Counted from the first letter of the stretch, positions 1 through 9,719 are shown. The stretch is DNA of 42,334 nucleotides from Bacteroidota bacterium (GCA_026708685.1 JAPOUL010000151.1:1-42334), one strand, 5' to 3'. The notes: a model not told the origin generated them from the letters alone. Program-made: numbers and translations.

Positions 1-73
1 AATCATTGATGAGAAAAAATAAAATAACAGAAAAGATAAAATGAATTAAATTATAGTGTTTTGTATAAGTTAT

Positions 74-3000
74 TTATGGACGAGCCCTTAATCGGTAGTC
101 ATTGCCAGTTGCAGGAGATTCTGGGAATGCAGAAATGGTCACCGTCGTCACATCACTAGATACTGGGTTCAGTGTGGCTGTAATCGTCGTTGATCCTCTG
201 TCTTCGTCAATACTAGTAGGAGATAAAGTCAACGTTAAGATGCCTCGCGGCGGAGCATCATCATCTAAAATTGTAAGGGTGACATCATCTGGATCATCAA
301 CATTTGATGAATTAGTAGTACCTGAAACTGTAATCTCTTTTCTTTCTGGTCCGTATGTTTCATTATCTAAAGCAGTGATCGTAACTAAACCATTACTACT
401 GGTTTGCCCCGCAAGGATCGTTAAGGTGGTGTTTGTGCTTAATCGGTAGTCATCACCAGTTGCAGAAGATTCTGGAAATGCAGAAATGATCACCGTCGTC
501 ACATTACTAGATACTGGGTTCAGTGTGGCTGTAACCGAAGTTAATCCTCCATCTTCGTTAATACTAGTAGGAGATAAAGTCAACGCTAAGATGCCTCGCG
601 GCGGAGCATCATCATCTAAAATTGTAAGGGTGACATCATCTGGATCATCAACATTTGATGAATTAGTAGTACCTGAAACTGTAATCTCTTTTCTTTCTGG
701 TCCATCAATTTCATTATCTAGAGCAGTGATCGTGACGGTGCCCTGACTACTGGTTTGCCCCACAGGGATCGTTAAGGTAACGTTACTGCTTAATGTAAAG
801 TCACCGCTGGTTGCGGGAGATACTGGAAATGCAGAAATGGTCACCGTCGTCACATCACTAGATACTGGGTTCAGTGTGGCTGTAATCGTCGTTGATCCTC
901 TGTCTTCGTCAATACTAGTAGGAGATAAAGTCAACGTTAAGATGCCTCGCGGCGGAGCATCATCATCTAAAATTGTAAGGGTGACATCATCTGGATCATC
1001 AACATTTGATGAATTAGTAGTACCTGAAACTGTAATCTCTTTTCTTTCTGGACCGTATGTTTCATTATCTATTGCAGTGATCGTAACCAAACCCGTACTA
1101 CTGGTTTGCCCCGCAGGGATCGTTAAGGTCGTATTTGTGCTTAATCTGTAGTCATCGCCAGTTGCAGGAGATTCTGGAAATGCAGAAATGGTCACCGTCG
1201 TCACATCACTAGATACTGGGTTCAGTGTGGCTGTAATCGTCGTTGATCCTCTGTCTTCGTCAATACTAGTAGGAGATAAAGTCAACGTTAAGATGCCTCG
1301 CGGCGGAGCATCATCATCTAAAATTGTAAGGGTGACATCATCTGGATCATCAACATTTGATGAATTAGTAGTACCTGAAACTGTAATCTCTTTTCTTTCT
1401 GGTCCGTATGTTTCATTATCTAAAGCAGTGATCGTAACTAAGCCATTACTACTGGTTTGCCCCACAGGGATCGTTAAGATGGTGTTCGTACTTAATGTAA
1501 AGTCGGATGTTGATGCAGGGGATATAGGATCTGCCGAAATGGTTACCGTCGTCACTTGGGTGGAGGCTTGGTCTAAGGTTGCAGTAATGGTTGTGGTTTC
1601 ATCATTTTCGCTGATAGGATTTTTAGATAGTTCCAAAGTGACTATCGGTTCCTCCTCGTCATCTTTAATTATCAATATGGCATCTTTTGGGTTGCTTTTA
1701 CTGCCCATTACAACATTACCCGAAACCGTAAACTTTTTATCGCCCTCATAAACATGATTGTCTACTGCCGTAATCGTAACCGAACCAGTGCTAGTGGTTT
1801 TCCCAACACCTATGGTTAAAGTAATATTCTCACTCAAGATATAGTCAGCGTCTTTTGCTTCCTGCGACTCTGGAGACACTGAAATCTCCAGAGTTGTCTC
1901 TAAAACAGAATCTGGAAATTGAGTAGTAGCCGAAACTGTACTCTCTCCATCTTTTTCACTGATTTCTGATGGTTTTAAGACTATGATGATTCCACAGGAG
2001 GCGAAACGTGGTTCAATTTTAAGATAGCGGTTGTCCAGAATGACTTGCGGAAGACATTTAATTTTAGGGTTACCATGAAGATACACCCTAAGTATTGGAT
2101 CACTATTCTTAAAATCAAAAAGTCCCTTTGGAAGTTCGGTCAAATCATTATTCTCTAAATTTAATCCAAGAAGTTCTGTGAGAGTATCAAGAAGATCCTC
2201 AGGTACACTCGAAAGCTCGTTGTCACCTAAGTTCAAATAATTCAGAGATTTTATCTCATCGAAAAGATTCTCAGGTATACTTGACAGTTCGTTGTCATTT
2301 AATTCCAAAACATTCAGAGCTTTCAGATCATCGAAAAGATCCTCATCGACACTCGTCAATTTATTATTTGTTAATATCAACTGGCTCAATACGGATAAAC
2401 CGTCAAAGAGATCTATCTGTAAACTCGTCAAAGAATTTTTCTCTAAGTTTAAGATCTTCAACTTGGAAAGACCATCAAACAAGTCTAATGGCAGATCCGT
2501 GAATTTGTTTCCATTTAAATATAAATCTAAAAGATTAGAAAGTCCATCAAAAAGATTCTCAGGTAAGCTCTCAAGTGTGTTATCAGATAAATCTAAAAGT
2601 TCCAACATGGAAAGACCCTTGAAGAGCCCCTCGGGTACCACCGTTAATGCGTTGTCACCCAAGTGCAATTTTTTTATTTTGGAAAGTTCGCCGAAGAGTC
2701 CTTTTTGCAGACTTGACAAACTATTGGATTCCAAATTCAATTCTTTCAAACTGGTGAGGTCATCAAAGAGTCCATCTGGTAAATTCTTAATTTTCCGCCC
2801 CTGTAAATTTAAGACTTCTAAGCCTGTGAGGTCATCAAAGTCGCCTTCCTTTAGCACTAAAGGGGCAGTAGAAAAATTATGAGTTCTTGATAGATTAATT
2901 ATTTTAACTTTCGCTAAAGAATCTACGGGAACACTCTTATGATCAATTATTTGTACTTTCAATCCGATGGCATAGCGAATTTCAGGTGAACGTTTACTAA

Positions 3001-3157
3001 TATCCACGGTCTGAGCGTAGGAATCCATTGAATAGAAGAGCCCTGCTAACATAATTAGGAGGGTGAGTACACTACATCGTTGAAGTTTCTGGAGGACCCA
3101 GAAATAAATAGACCTATTCTGTACAATACGTAGTTGATGAATACTATTCATGTACAT
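74..3157 (-). CDS. Secreted leucine-rich-repeat / Calx-beta surface protein, 3' end truncated
   Basis: A 1027-residue predicted exported protein of unknown specific role, probably a cell-surface adhesin or binding protein. Residues about 27-48 form a hydrophobic signal peptide ending SYAQ. Residues about 84-370 hold ten 24-residue leucine-rich repeats of the form LxxLxLxxNxLxxLPxxLFDxL. From about residue 395 there are five Calx-beta-like domains with acidic Ca-binding signatures such as LTILDDDAPP, followed by the start of a sixth. The sixth stops after the residues YRL, where the other copies continue STNT; four unrelated residues (RARP) and a TAA follow. No C-terminal sorting domain or anchor is present, which fits loss of the original 3' end. 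Start codon M1 or M3 is possible; neither has a clear ribosome binding site. The gene is AT-richer than the housekeeping operons and stands alone. LRR and Calx-beta assignment is firm; ligand and function are unknown. Confidence 0.85.
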   Translation of the reverse strand: MYMNSIHQLRIVQNRSIYFWVLQKLQRCSVLTLLIMLAGLFYSMDSYAQTVDISKRSPEIRYAIGLKVQIIDHKSVPVDSLAKVKIINLSRTHNFSTAPLVLKEGDFDDLTGLEVLNLQGRKIKNLPDGLFDDLTSLKELNLESNSLSSLQKGLFGELSKIKKLHLGDNALTVVPEGLFKGLSMLELLDLSDNTLESLPENLFDGLSNLLDLYLNGNKFTDLPLDLFDGLSKLKILNLEKNSLTSLQIDLFDGLSVLSQLILTNNKLTSVDEDLFDDLKALNVLELNDNELSSIPENLFDEIKSLNYLNLGDNELSSVPEDLLDTLTELLGLNLENNDLTELPKGLFDFKNSDPILRVYLHGNPKIKCLPQVILDNRYLKIEPRFASCGIIIVLKPSEISEKDGESTVSATTQFPDSVLETTLEISVSPESQEAKDADYILSENITLTIGVGKTTSTGSVTITAVDNHVYEGDKKFTVSGNVVMGSKSNPKDAILIIKDDEEEPIVTLELSKNPISENDETTTITATLDQASTQVTTVTISADPISPASTSDFTLSTNTILTIPVGQTSSNGLVTITALDNETYGPERKEITVSGTTNSSNVDDPDDVTLTILDDDAPPRGILTLTLSPTSIDEDRGSTTITATLNPVSSDVTTVTISAFPESPATGDDYRLSTNTTLTIPAGQTSSTGLVTITAIDNETYGPERKEITVSGTTNSSNVDDPDDVTLTILDDDAPPRGILTLTLSPTSIDEDRGSTTITATLNPVSSDVTTVTISAFPVSPATSGDFTLSSNVTLTIPVGQTSSQGTVTITALDNEIDGPERKEITVSGTTNSSNVDDPDDVTLTILDDDAPPRGILALTLSPTSINEDGGLTSVTATLNPVSSNVTTVIISAFPESSATGDDYRLSTNTTLTILAGQTSSNGLVTITALDNETYGPERKEITVSGTTNSSNVDDPDDVTLTILDDDAPPRGILTLTLSPTSIDEDRGSTTITATLNPVSSDVTTVTISAFPESPATGNDYRLRARP
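87..1556 (-). repeat. 351-bp tandem repeat array encoding Calx-beta domains
   Basis: The same block recurs with an exact 351-bp period: the string TGCCTCGCGG occurs at 241, 592, 943 and 1294. The period equals 117 codons, so the frame is kept. Long stretches are identical between copies, and the remaining differences are concentrated around the segment encoding the YRLSTNT/DFTLSSN strand. Homology on the left starts abruptly at base 87 (equivalent to base 438 in the next copy); bases to the left do not match any repeat. On the right it fades near 1556, where an older, diverged domain begins. The pattern indicates recent duplication or gene conversion. Confidence 0.9.
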
Positions 3158-4497
3158 ACGCCAGATCTTACAGTATGGTTAAAGTCAGATTAGATACAAA
3201 AAGGTGATAGAAAAAAACGATTGCAACTTGGTGTATGATGCAAAAAAGAATTTGTTCACAAAAATGATTTTTGATTGAGACAGAATGGTTTGATTCAAAA
3301 GGGTACCACCTATAGATCTGCTTAAATCCCTTATCATTTGAGTAAAAACCTTGGTATAAGTAGCCAGAGAGCAATGATTTAAATTGATCACTGGGTAATT
3401 CAAATGTCATTCTATACTGTAATTTTTTGAAAATCTATGATAACCCGCATCCATGATCGATATCGTTTATGCACATTTTGGCTTACCTCAAATAGATCTG
3501 AGTGTCAATACCCGATGGAATATCACCACGGTTCTCGTATAACTGTATAGATTCTCTCATTTCATCCGACTCTTCCTATGCAAACATTCTTCCGACTTCC
3601 TGTCTACATAACTGCCTCCTCCCCTTTCGTGTAGGGTGTTTCATTTCAACGTTATCGGTCATATCCTTACTCTATTCCCATCACAGGTGCTTCTGCACTC
3701 CAATTCGGCTCGCCCTTGTGGGATAATTGATACTCCATGTCTTACGGGCGTAGACCGCTTACAGACTCCCTCTATAGTATCCCGACAGATTCCCACCTTC
3801 CATATCAGGGCACAATCACATTCTCGTCCTCTTGATGCCAGAAATCATTTGGCCAGTAAACAAGTATCCGCCAACGTTGTCCCAAGATAACTTTCCCACC
3901 TTGGTTTTGACACTCCTATAGATCTTTTTCGACCATCATCAATGATTCCTTTAGATTTGACTCTACGATTCACACTGATCGTTTCTTACCATACCTGTTA
4001 CCAACATGCTTCCCACGACATCTCTAATATCGCGGTTTTGAATGGTTTACAACCCTCTCCTAAACAGCATTGAGGAGGGCTACCTTCCATCCCGCTTACA
4101 GCCAAAGATTTATTGTCGACTAGGTATAACTAAGATCCAAACATATGTACATGCACACGGGTGCTTGAAAAAATTACCCACCGTAGCGTGTGATTTTCAA
4201 CCGATGTATCCGATAGACGATCGCTTCACTTCATCACATGAATAGACGGATATCAATAAATCAGTGCTATGCTATCACGCCTACAACTGACGGATGGTGT
4301 TAGAAATACCCGTAGGATCTAATTGAAGGAAGCCCTAAACTGGCATTTCTAGCACGGAAACAATCTTGACTCGGTGGTGAGATCCTCAAGAGGTTAGAGC
4401 ACAAAATAACAGAACAAAAAAATCACTGACTGTGGTATCACTGCCAACAAACTGATCGTATCTCTTGAGTATAAGAAATAAGAAGAAGAATTATACT
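3158..4497. other. 1.3-kb gap without a convincing gene; minus strand purine-rich
   Basis: Short open frames exist here on both strands, but they overlap each other in different frames and none has a signal peptide, a recognisable motif or a good start. From about 3430 to 4250 the plus strand is pyrimidine-rich, so a minus-strand transcript would be rich in G and A, with many short GGAAG/GGGAA-type runs. That composition resembles structured RNA or the RNA part of a decayed group II intron rather than an mRNA. I could not find a clear domain V or a reverse-transcriptase ORF, so this is only a suggestion. The bases next to rbfA (about 4380-4497) show no clean hairpin plus T-run. Confidence 0.5.
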
Positions 4498-4848
4498 CTA
4501 CGAAATAGCTCCGTTGATTTTTTCAAACAATGCGTCCATTTTCTGAATGTGTTCCTGTGATTCGTCCAGTGAAAACCGAATGGTTGGCACTGCACGCATC
4601 TGATGACGAACTCTCTGAGCCAATAATTTTCGGATCGTAACGACTTGACCATCCACCGAATCAAAGACCTTACGACGTTCGTGGGAAGCTTCAACCATGA
4701 TGCTTAGATCTACATCAACAATGGAGAGATCTCTTGTAATGCGAACCCCTGTGACAGTGATCATGGATGAATCTGAAAACTGGCGTGCAAGAATTTCAGA
4801 TATCTCGCGGTGTATCATCTTTGCAACACGTTGAGTTCGCACACTCAT
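4498..4848 (-). CDS. rbfA: Ribosome-binding factor A
   Basis: A 116-residue KH-like protein that binds the 30S subunit and assists late 16S rRNA maturation in the cytoplasm. It starts SVRTQRVAKMIHREISEIL, typical of RbfA, and carries the central VTGVRITRDLSIVDVDLSI strand and the RAVPTIRFSLDES segment before a short C-terminal helix. Length matches the family (about 110-135). It begins 8 nt after the infB stop codon; GAGG lies 12 nt before the ATG inside the end of infB, so translation is probably coupled. It is the last gene of rimP-nusA-infB-rbfA; truB, which often follows, is not here. Confidence 0.95.
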   Translation of the reverse strand: MSVRTQRVAKMIHREISEILARQFSDSSMITVTGVRITRDLSIVDVDLSIMVEASHERRKVFDSVDGQVVTIRKLLAQRVRHQMRAVPTIRFSLDESQEHIQKMDALFEKINGAIS

Positions 4849-4856
4849 CCCAGCAA

Positions 4857-7736
4857 TTAAACCTCAAGCTTGCGCTTGGTTTGAACCATCTCAAAGGCTT
4901 CTATCTGATCACCTACTTTGATATCATTGTAATTCTCTACTCCTATTCCACACTCATAACCGGTCATGACCTCCCGAACATCCTCCTTGAATCGCCGAAG
5001 GGAAGCAAGTCGCCCCTTGTAGATGACAATGCCCTCTCTCAATACATGAACGGTATCCGAACGACGAATGCGGCCTTCAGAAATATAGCAACCACCAACC
5101 GCACCAATTTTGGGAACCTTAAAGACTTCACGTACTTCGGCTACACCCGTGATTTTTTCAGATTCTTCAGGAGTCAAGAGCCCTTCCAGTGCATCCCGCA
5201 CATCCTCAATCGCATCGTAAATAATGGAATAGGTGCGAATGTCTATTTCTTCTCGCTCCGATGTAGCTCGTGCCCCAGATGTTGGACGTACCTGAAATCC
5301 AATGATCACGGCATCTGATGCAGATGCCAGCATTACATCACTTTCGGTAATCGCCCCTACCCCAGCATGAATGATATTCACAGCAACTTCATCCGTAGAA
5401 ATCTTGAGGAGGGAATCGCTGATGGCTTCAACAGATCCACCTACATCGGCCTTGATAATCAGATTCAGTTCATTGAAGTCACCCAATGCCATCCTGCGAC
5501 CAATATCTTCCAGCCGCACATGCTTGTACTGCCGCATTTTCTGCTCACGCCAAATCTGCTGGCGGCGTTGAGCCACATCGCGAGCCTGGGACTCTTCTTC
5601 CATCCCGGCAAGCTGATCGCCCACCATTGGCTGGCCAGAAAGACCAAGAACCAGAGCAGGCTCACTTGGACCTACGGATTTAATCTGAAGATCACGCTCA
5701 TCAAACATCGCCCGAACACGCCCCCCATAAATGCCAGCAACAAAAGGATCACCGACATTGAGCGTCCCGTTTTGTACAAGAACCGTAGCAACATTACCCC
5801 GGCCGCGGTCCAGACGACTTTCAATCACAATCCCCTGTGCATGGCGTTTCGGATTTCCCTTCAACTCCATGAGATCTGCTTCAAGAAGCACTTTCTCTAA
5901 AAGATCATCAATTCCCTCACCCGTCTTCGCGGAGACAAATGCACACTGCACTTTCCCTCCATATTGCTCAACCAGAACACCATGATCCGAAAGCTCTTTC
6001 ATGACTCGCTGCACATCTGCCTGCTCCAAATCAATTTTATTGATAGCAATAATCAAGGCAACTCCGGCAGCTTTGGAATGATTGATGGCCTCAATGGTCT
6101 GGGGCATGACCGAATCATTGGCCGCAACTACAAGGATCACAACATCAGTTACCTTGGCACCACGTGCACGCATCGCTGTAAAGGCCTCGTGTCCAGGAGT
6201 ATCCAAGAAAGTAACCACTCGCTGATCGTCAAGCGTCACTTTGTAGGCACCAATATGCTGGGTAATCCCGCCGGACTCTCCCGCCGCAACACTTGAGTTA
6301 CGAACATAATCAAGCAATGAAGTCTTACCGTGGTCCACATGCCCCATGACCGTCACCACAGGTGCTCGTGGACTTAAATCCTCAGGGGGATCTTCAACCT
6401 CCTGGATATCCTCGGATCCAAACTCGGTAATAAACTCAATGGTAAAGTTAAACTCATCTGCCACATATGCAATGGTATCTGCATCAAGTCGCTGATTGAT
6501 GGACACCATCATCCCCGAACTTAACAGCATACTGATGATCTCCGTCACCTGGACACCCATGAGATCCGCGAGTTCACCGGTAGAAACAAACTCCGTCACG
6601 CGGATCTGACGGTTTTTCTCTTCCTGTTCCACCTGAATGCTGAGTCGTTCTTCTGCTCGCTGCTGACGGCGTGCACGACGTCTTCGCTGGCGGACCCTGG
6701 CACTGCCCTGATCCAAAGTACGGAGGGTATCCTGTACGGATTGACCAACCGCTTCGGAATCGACTTTGGTCTTTTTCTTGCGTTTCGACTTCTTGGATGC
6801 ATCCTTGTCAGCAGTACTGGCAGTCTCTTTGGCCTGCGTTGCAGGCTTCTGTGCATCTGCAGGTACTTTCTTTCGTTTACGCTTTCGCTTCTTTTTACGA
6901 CGACCCGTCGCCTGCCCATCGGGATCAACGGTCTTGAGATCAATCTTGCCAATGATTTTGGTACCCTGCAGCTGGTATCGATCAGCCGAAATGATCTCTT
7001 CGGGCGTTTCTTCCTGCTCTGTTACAACCTCTCCTTCATCGGGGGCTATCACCTCTTCAACAGAAGAATCTGTAATGGCTTCTACACCTTCCACATCGTT
7101 GGTAGAAACGTCTGGTTCTTCTGGTATGACTTCAACCTGAGCATCTGTCTGCTCTAATGGTTCTACTTCCACCGATGTGACTTCATCCTCTTTGGGTGGC
7201 TCGGCTTCCGTTTGATCTTCTGTGATCTGAACTTCTTGTTCCTCAGATGATGGCTCAGAAACAGATTCCTCTATGACTTCGGCATCCGTAACCTCCTCCG
7301 TTGAAACAGCATCTTCAGGTTCATCATCAACAGTTCCCTCTGAATCCTCTGCAGGAGCGTCTTCAGGTTCTGCGACATCTTTTTCATCAGCAATAGTCTC
7401 TTCAGGGGGCTCGGGATCAGGAGACACCTCTTCCGGCTCAGCTTCAACCTCTATTTCCTCTGGTTCCTGATCAAGTTCTGCTTTTTGAGCGTCTTTGAAG
7501 GATCGCAGTTCCTGGACGCGTGCACGAACCTCTCGGTCTTCCGAAAAATGCTCTAACACATCAAGATATGCCTCTTCATCCGTAATGGCTGCCCGTACCC
7601 CCTCTCCTCTCAATGCCCCTTCATACCCTCGATCGGTCAAGTGACTGACAATCGTATCGGTTTGCAAATTGAGATCCTTGGAGATTTTCCACAGCGGCAC
7701 CTTCTTGAATTTACGTACTTTGGGAGTCAAAGACAT
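4857..7736 (-). CDS. infB: Translation initiation factor IF-2
   Basis: A 959-residue GTPase that places fMet-tRNA on the 30S subunit and promotes subunit joining. Residues about 5-50 form a first IF2_N helical domain. Then comes a roughly 200-residue Glu/Asp-rich low-complexity stretch and a very basic run near residue 280 ([13 protein letters not shown]). A second IF2_N domain covers about 380-440. The GTPase domain has G1 GHVDHGKTS at about 465, switch region [11 protein letters not shown]3 DTPGH and G4 NKID, followed by the beta-barrel and C-terminal initiator-tRNA domains ending near residue 955. The acidic and basic linker makes it longer than E. coli IF-2 alpha (890). It lies 36 nt downstream of nusA and just upstream of rbfA, as in many bacteria. 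Confidence 0.97.
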   Translation of the reverse strand: MSLTPKVRKFKKVPLWKISKDLNLQTDTIVSHLTDRGYEGALRGEGVRAAITDEEAYLDVLEHFSEDREVRARVQELRSFKDAQKAELDQEPEEIEVEAEPEEVSPDPEPPEETIADEKDVAEPEDAPAEDSEGTVDDEPEDAVSTEEVTDAEVIEESVSEPSSEEQEVQITEDQTEAEPPKEDEVTSVEVEPLEQTDAQVEVIPEEPDVSTNDVEGVEAITDSSVEEVIAPDEGEVVTEQEETPEEIISADRYQLQGTKIIGKIDLKTVDPDGQATGRRKKKRKRKRKKVPADAQKPATQAKETASTADKDASKKSKRKKKTKVDSEAVGQSVQDTLRTLDQGSARVRQRRRRARRQQRAEERLSIQVEQEEKNRQIRVTEFVSTGELADLMGVQVTEIISMLLSSGMMVSINQRLDADTIAYVADEFNFTIEFITEFGSEDIQEVEDPPEDLSPRAPVVTVMGHVDHGKTSLLDYVRNSSVAAGESGGITQHIGAYKVTLDDQRVVTFLDTPGHEAFTAMRARGAKVTDVVILVVAANDSVMPQTIEAINHSKAAGVALIIAINKIDLEQADVQRVMKELSDHGVLVEQYGGKVQCAFVSAKTGEGIDDLLEKVLLEADLMELKGNPKRHAQGIVIESRLDRGRGNVATVLVQNGTLNVGDPFVAGIYGGRVRAMFDERDLQIKSVGPSEPALVLGLSGQPMVGDQLAGMEEESQARDVAQRRQQIWREQKMRQYKHVRLEDIGRRMALGDFNELNLIIKADVGGSVEAISDSLLKISTDEVAVNIIHAGVGAITESDVMLASASDAVIIGFQVRPTSGARATSEREEIDIRTYSIIYDAIEDVRDALEGLLTPEESEKITGVAEVREVFKVPKIGAVGGCYISEGRIRRSDTVHVLREGIVIYKGRLASLRRFKEDVREVMTGYECGIGVENYNDIKVGDQIEAFEMVQTKRKLEV

Positions 7737-7772
7737 ACAGGGTAGTTCTCTCGGTTAATAGGACTGAATGGA

Positions 7773-9053
7773 TTAAATCCCCAACTCCTCTTCTAACTCA
7801 TCCTCTTCTTCCTCTTCAAATTCAGACTTGATGGAATCCATAATTCGGGTGGCATCCTCGGTTTCCAAACCACTGCGACGAATCAGCTCGTCAATGGAGA
7901 GCTGCATCACAGCCTTGGCAGAATCACAGCCAATTTCACGAAGCTTATCAATGATTTCCTTGCTGAATTCGTCCCCAAATTCTCCAATTTCCACATCCTC
8001 TTCGTCAGCGGGGATCTCCCTGAAGATATCCAGTTCAACACCCGTCATACGGGATGCCAGACGAATATTGATTCCATTTTTGCCAATCGCCTGACTGACT
8101 TCATCCGGTTTGACAATGACCTTTGCCTTGGGGGGAGCAACAGAATCGTTGATCGTGACGGAAATTGGATTGGCAGGCGAAAGTGCACGCTTGATCAGGA
8201 GGAATTGATCATCTGTCCATTCCATTACATCAATGTTCTCATTGCTGAGTTCACGTACAACGGCATGGATACGATTTCCTTTCAGTCCTACGCAAGCACC
8301 CACAGGGTCAATGCGTTCATCATGGCTGATCACAGCTACCTTTGCACGGTCTCCTGGCTCACGTTCAACCGCTCGGATCTCGACAATTCCCTCATCAATC
8401 TCAGGGACCTCTAACTCAAATAAACGCTCCATCAACTGGGGTGCACTGCGGCTGATAATCACTTGGGGATTGCTTCCAGCATCTCGGCGTACCTCCTTGA
8501 CAACCGCACGCAGCATATCTCCTTTTCTGTAGCGATCGCGGGGAATATGCTCTTCACGGGGCATAATCAATTCCACACGATTATGGATCACCAGAATCTC
8601 GTGCCGTCGAATCTGGTAGATTTCACCAACGACGAGCTCACCCACAAGGTCTAGATATTCTAGGTAGATGTTTTCCTTTTCATGGTCTCGGATCCGATTG
8701 CGGAGCGTAAACCGCCCCCGCTGAACCGCTCTCCTTCCGAATTCAACTACAGAAATTTCTTCAGCCACCTCATCATCTACCTCATAATCTTCCTCAATCA
8801 TGATGGCATCTCTGAGTTCAATCTGAGTAACAGGATCAGAGAGATCATAATCCTCAACAACTTCACGGATATGCAGGATCTGCATATCTCCATGATCTGG
8901 ATTGAAAATGATTTCAAACGCCTCGTCGGAGCCAAACCGGGTACGAATCATCTCCCGCATGACATCTTCCATGATGAGCTGGAGAGAGTCCCGGTCAATC
9001 CCTTTCTCACGGGCGATCTCCGCAAATGAGGAAACAAGTTCACTATTGTTCAT
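7773..9053 (-). CDS. nusA: Transcription termination/antitermination factor NusA
   Basis: A 426-residue RNA polymerase-binding protein that modulates pausing, termination and antitermination. The N-terminal RNAP-binding domain covers residues 1-125, the S1 domain about 140-205, KH1 about 230-295 with the GLKGN loop at 266-270, and KH2 about 300-365 with GKNGINI at 334-340. A helical segment (about 370-415) resembling a helix-hairpin-helix ends in a strongly acidic tail. It is shorter than E. coli NusA (495), having less C-terminal repeat sequence. It starts 18 nt after the rimP stop with no good Shine-Dalgarno sequence, and precedes infB. Confidence 0.96.
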   Translation of the reverse strand: MNNSELVSSFAEIAREKGIDRDSLQLIMEDVMREMIRTRFGSDEAFEIIFNPDHGDMQILHIREVVEDYDLSDPVTQIELRDAIMIEEDYEVDDEVAEEISVVEFGRRAVQRGRFTLRNRIRDHEKENIYLEYLDLVGELVVGEIYQIRRHEILVIHNRVELIMPREEHIPRDRYRKGDMLRAVVKEVRRDAGSNPQVIISRSAPQLMERLFELEVPEIDEGIVEIRAVEREPGDRAKVAVISHDERIDPVGACVGLKGNRIHAVVRELSNENIDVMEWTDDQFLLIKRALSPANPISVTINDSVAPPKAKVIVKPDEVSQAIGKNGINIRLASRMTGVELDIFREIPADEEDVEIGEFGDEFSKEIIDKLREIGCDSAKAVMQLSIDELIRRSGLETEDATRIMDSIKSEFEEEEEDELEEELGI

Positions 9054-9071
9054 TGAGAAAAATTCTAGTTC

Positions 9072-9536
9072 TTACCAAGGCAATTGCACTTTTGCCCAGA
9101 GGATATCTTCAAACTTAATGTTGATCTTTCCTGTCTGGCGTTGAATTTGGATGGCTGAATCATCAGCGTCAAGGAGTCTACCGCAAATTTCCGTCATGGA
9201 CTGATCGTCTTTACGATAGTGAACCCGCAGATCTCTTCCAAGATGTTTTCGATATTGACGGGGAATCTGAAGGGAGCGGTCGGCTCCTGGGCTGGATACA
9301 TTCAGGGTGTAGGGACCAGGCATTACATCCTGGGTGTCCATCACAAAACCTATCTCTCTGCTAAGCTGAGCAAGACGATCAACCCCGAGTGAATCATCAC
9401 TTTCAACAAAGACATCCACGGCATGGGAGCCGCGGCTACCGCGAACCGAGAAGTCAACCAAAAACACAGGAGTTGTGTGAAGTAGATCTTCTATCAAGGA
9501 GCGAGCTCGCTCCTCAAGTCCAGCCTTATCCATCAT
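9072..9536 (-). CDS. rimP: Ribosome maturation factor RimP
   Basis: A 154-residue factor required for 30S subunit assembly. The N-terminal half contains the conserved VFVESDDSLGVDRLAQLSRE helix and PGPYTLNVSSPGADRSL, the RimP signature; the C-terminal half is the small SH3-like barrel ending FEDILWAKVQLPW. Length is normal for the family. Two adjacent ATG codons open the frame (9536 and 9533). It is the first gene of rimP-nusA-infB-rbfA, with a terminator-like hairpin ending only 10 nt before its start codon. Confidence 0.95.
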   Translation of the reverse strand: MMDKAGLEERARSLIEDLLHTTPVFLVDFSVRGSRGSHAVDVFVESDDSLGVDRLAQLSREIGFVMDTQDVMPGPYTLNVSSPGADRSLQIPRQYRKHLGRDLRVHYRKDDQSMTEICGRLLDADDSAIQIQRQTGKINIKFEDILWAKVQLPW

Positions 9537-9546
9537 GCAATACGTT

Positions 9547-9579
9547 AAAAAACGCCCATCTCGACATGCGTGACGGGCG
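9547..9579 (-). terminator. Terminator-like hairpin in the rimP leader, candidate attenuator
   Basis: On the minus strand an 8-bp stem (CGCCCGTC paired with GATGGGCG, one G-U pair) closes an 11-nt loop and is followed at once by six T residues. The T-run ends 10 nt before the rimP start codon. A promoter placed after it would give an almost leaderless mRNA, so the hairpin probably lies inside the operon leader and may control read-through into rimP-nusA-infB-rbfA. The structure is seen; the regulatory role is inferred. Confidence 0.6.
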
Positions 9580-9599
9580 CAGATCAGATTTAATCAAAC

Positions 9600-9624
9600 A
9601 AAAAAGGACTCACCGATGAGTTCC
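9600..9624 (-). terminator. Intrinsic terminator downstream of nadB
   Basis: On the minus strand GGAACTCA-TCGG-TGAGTCC forms a 7-bp stem with one bulged A and a 4-nt loop, followed by six T residues. It lies about 95 nt after the nadB stop codon, in the right place and orientation to end the prfB-nadB transcript. Confidence 0.7.
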
Positions 9625-9719
9625 TCTCTGCCGTCGAGTAGCCCCAGCATGTGACTCTGCACATCACACCGAATGAGCTACACAAATCTTTTAACAGTAA
9701 CCAATGTGGATAGTTCCAA

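Noticed and set aside
102..1751. Series of plus-strand open frames of 86-187 codons across the repeat array
   Set aside because: They are antisense shadows of the Calx-beta repeats: they repeat with the same 351-bp period and have Val/Ser-rich compositions produced by the complementary strand.
3168..3410. Minus-strand 80-codon frame upstream of the LRR gene
   Set aside because: No motif, no good start, and a second overlapping frame of similar length exists on the same strand; expected by chance in AT-rich DNA.
3502..3890. Two overlapping plus-strand frames (74 and 84 codons)
   Set aside because: They overlap in different frames, are rich in Cys/Ser/His/Leu from pyrimidine-rich DNA and resemble nothing known.
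4180..4250. Possible group II intron domain V on the minus strand (GAAAATCACACG followed by CTACGGT)
   Set aside because: The 3' arm resembles domain V, but the 5' arm does not pair with it, and its position relative to the rest of the putative intron is wrong.
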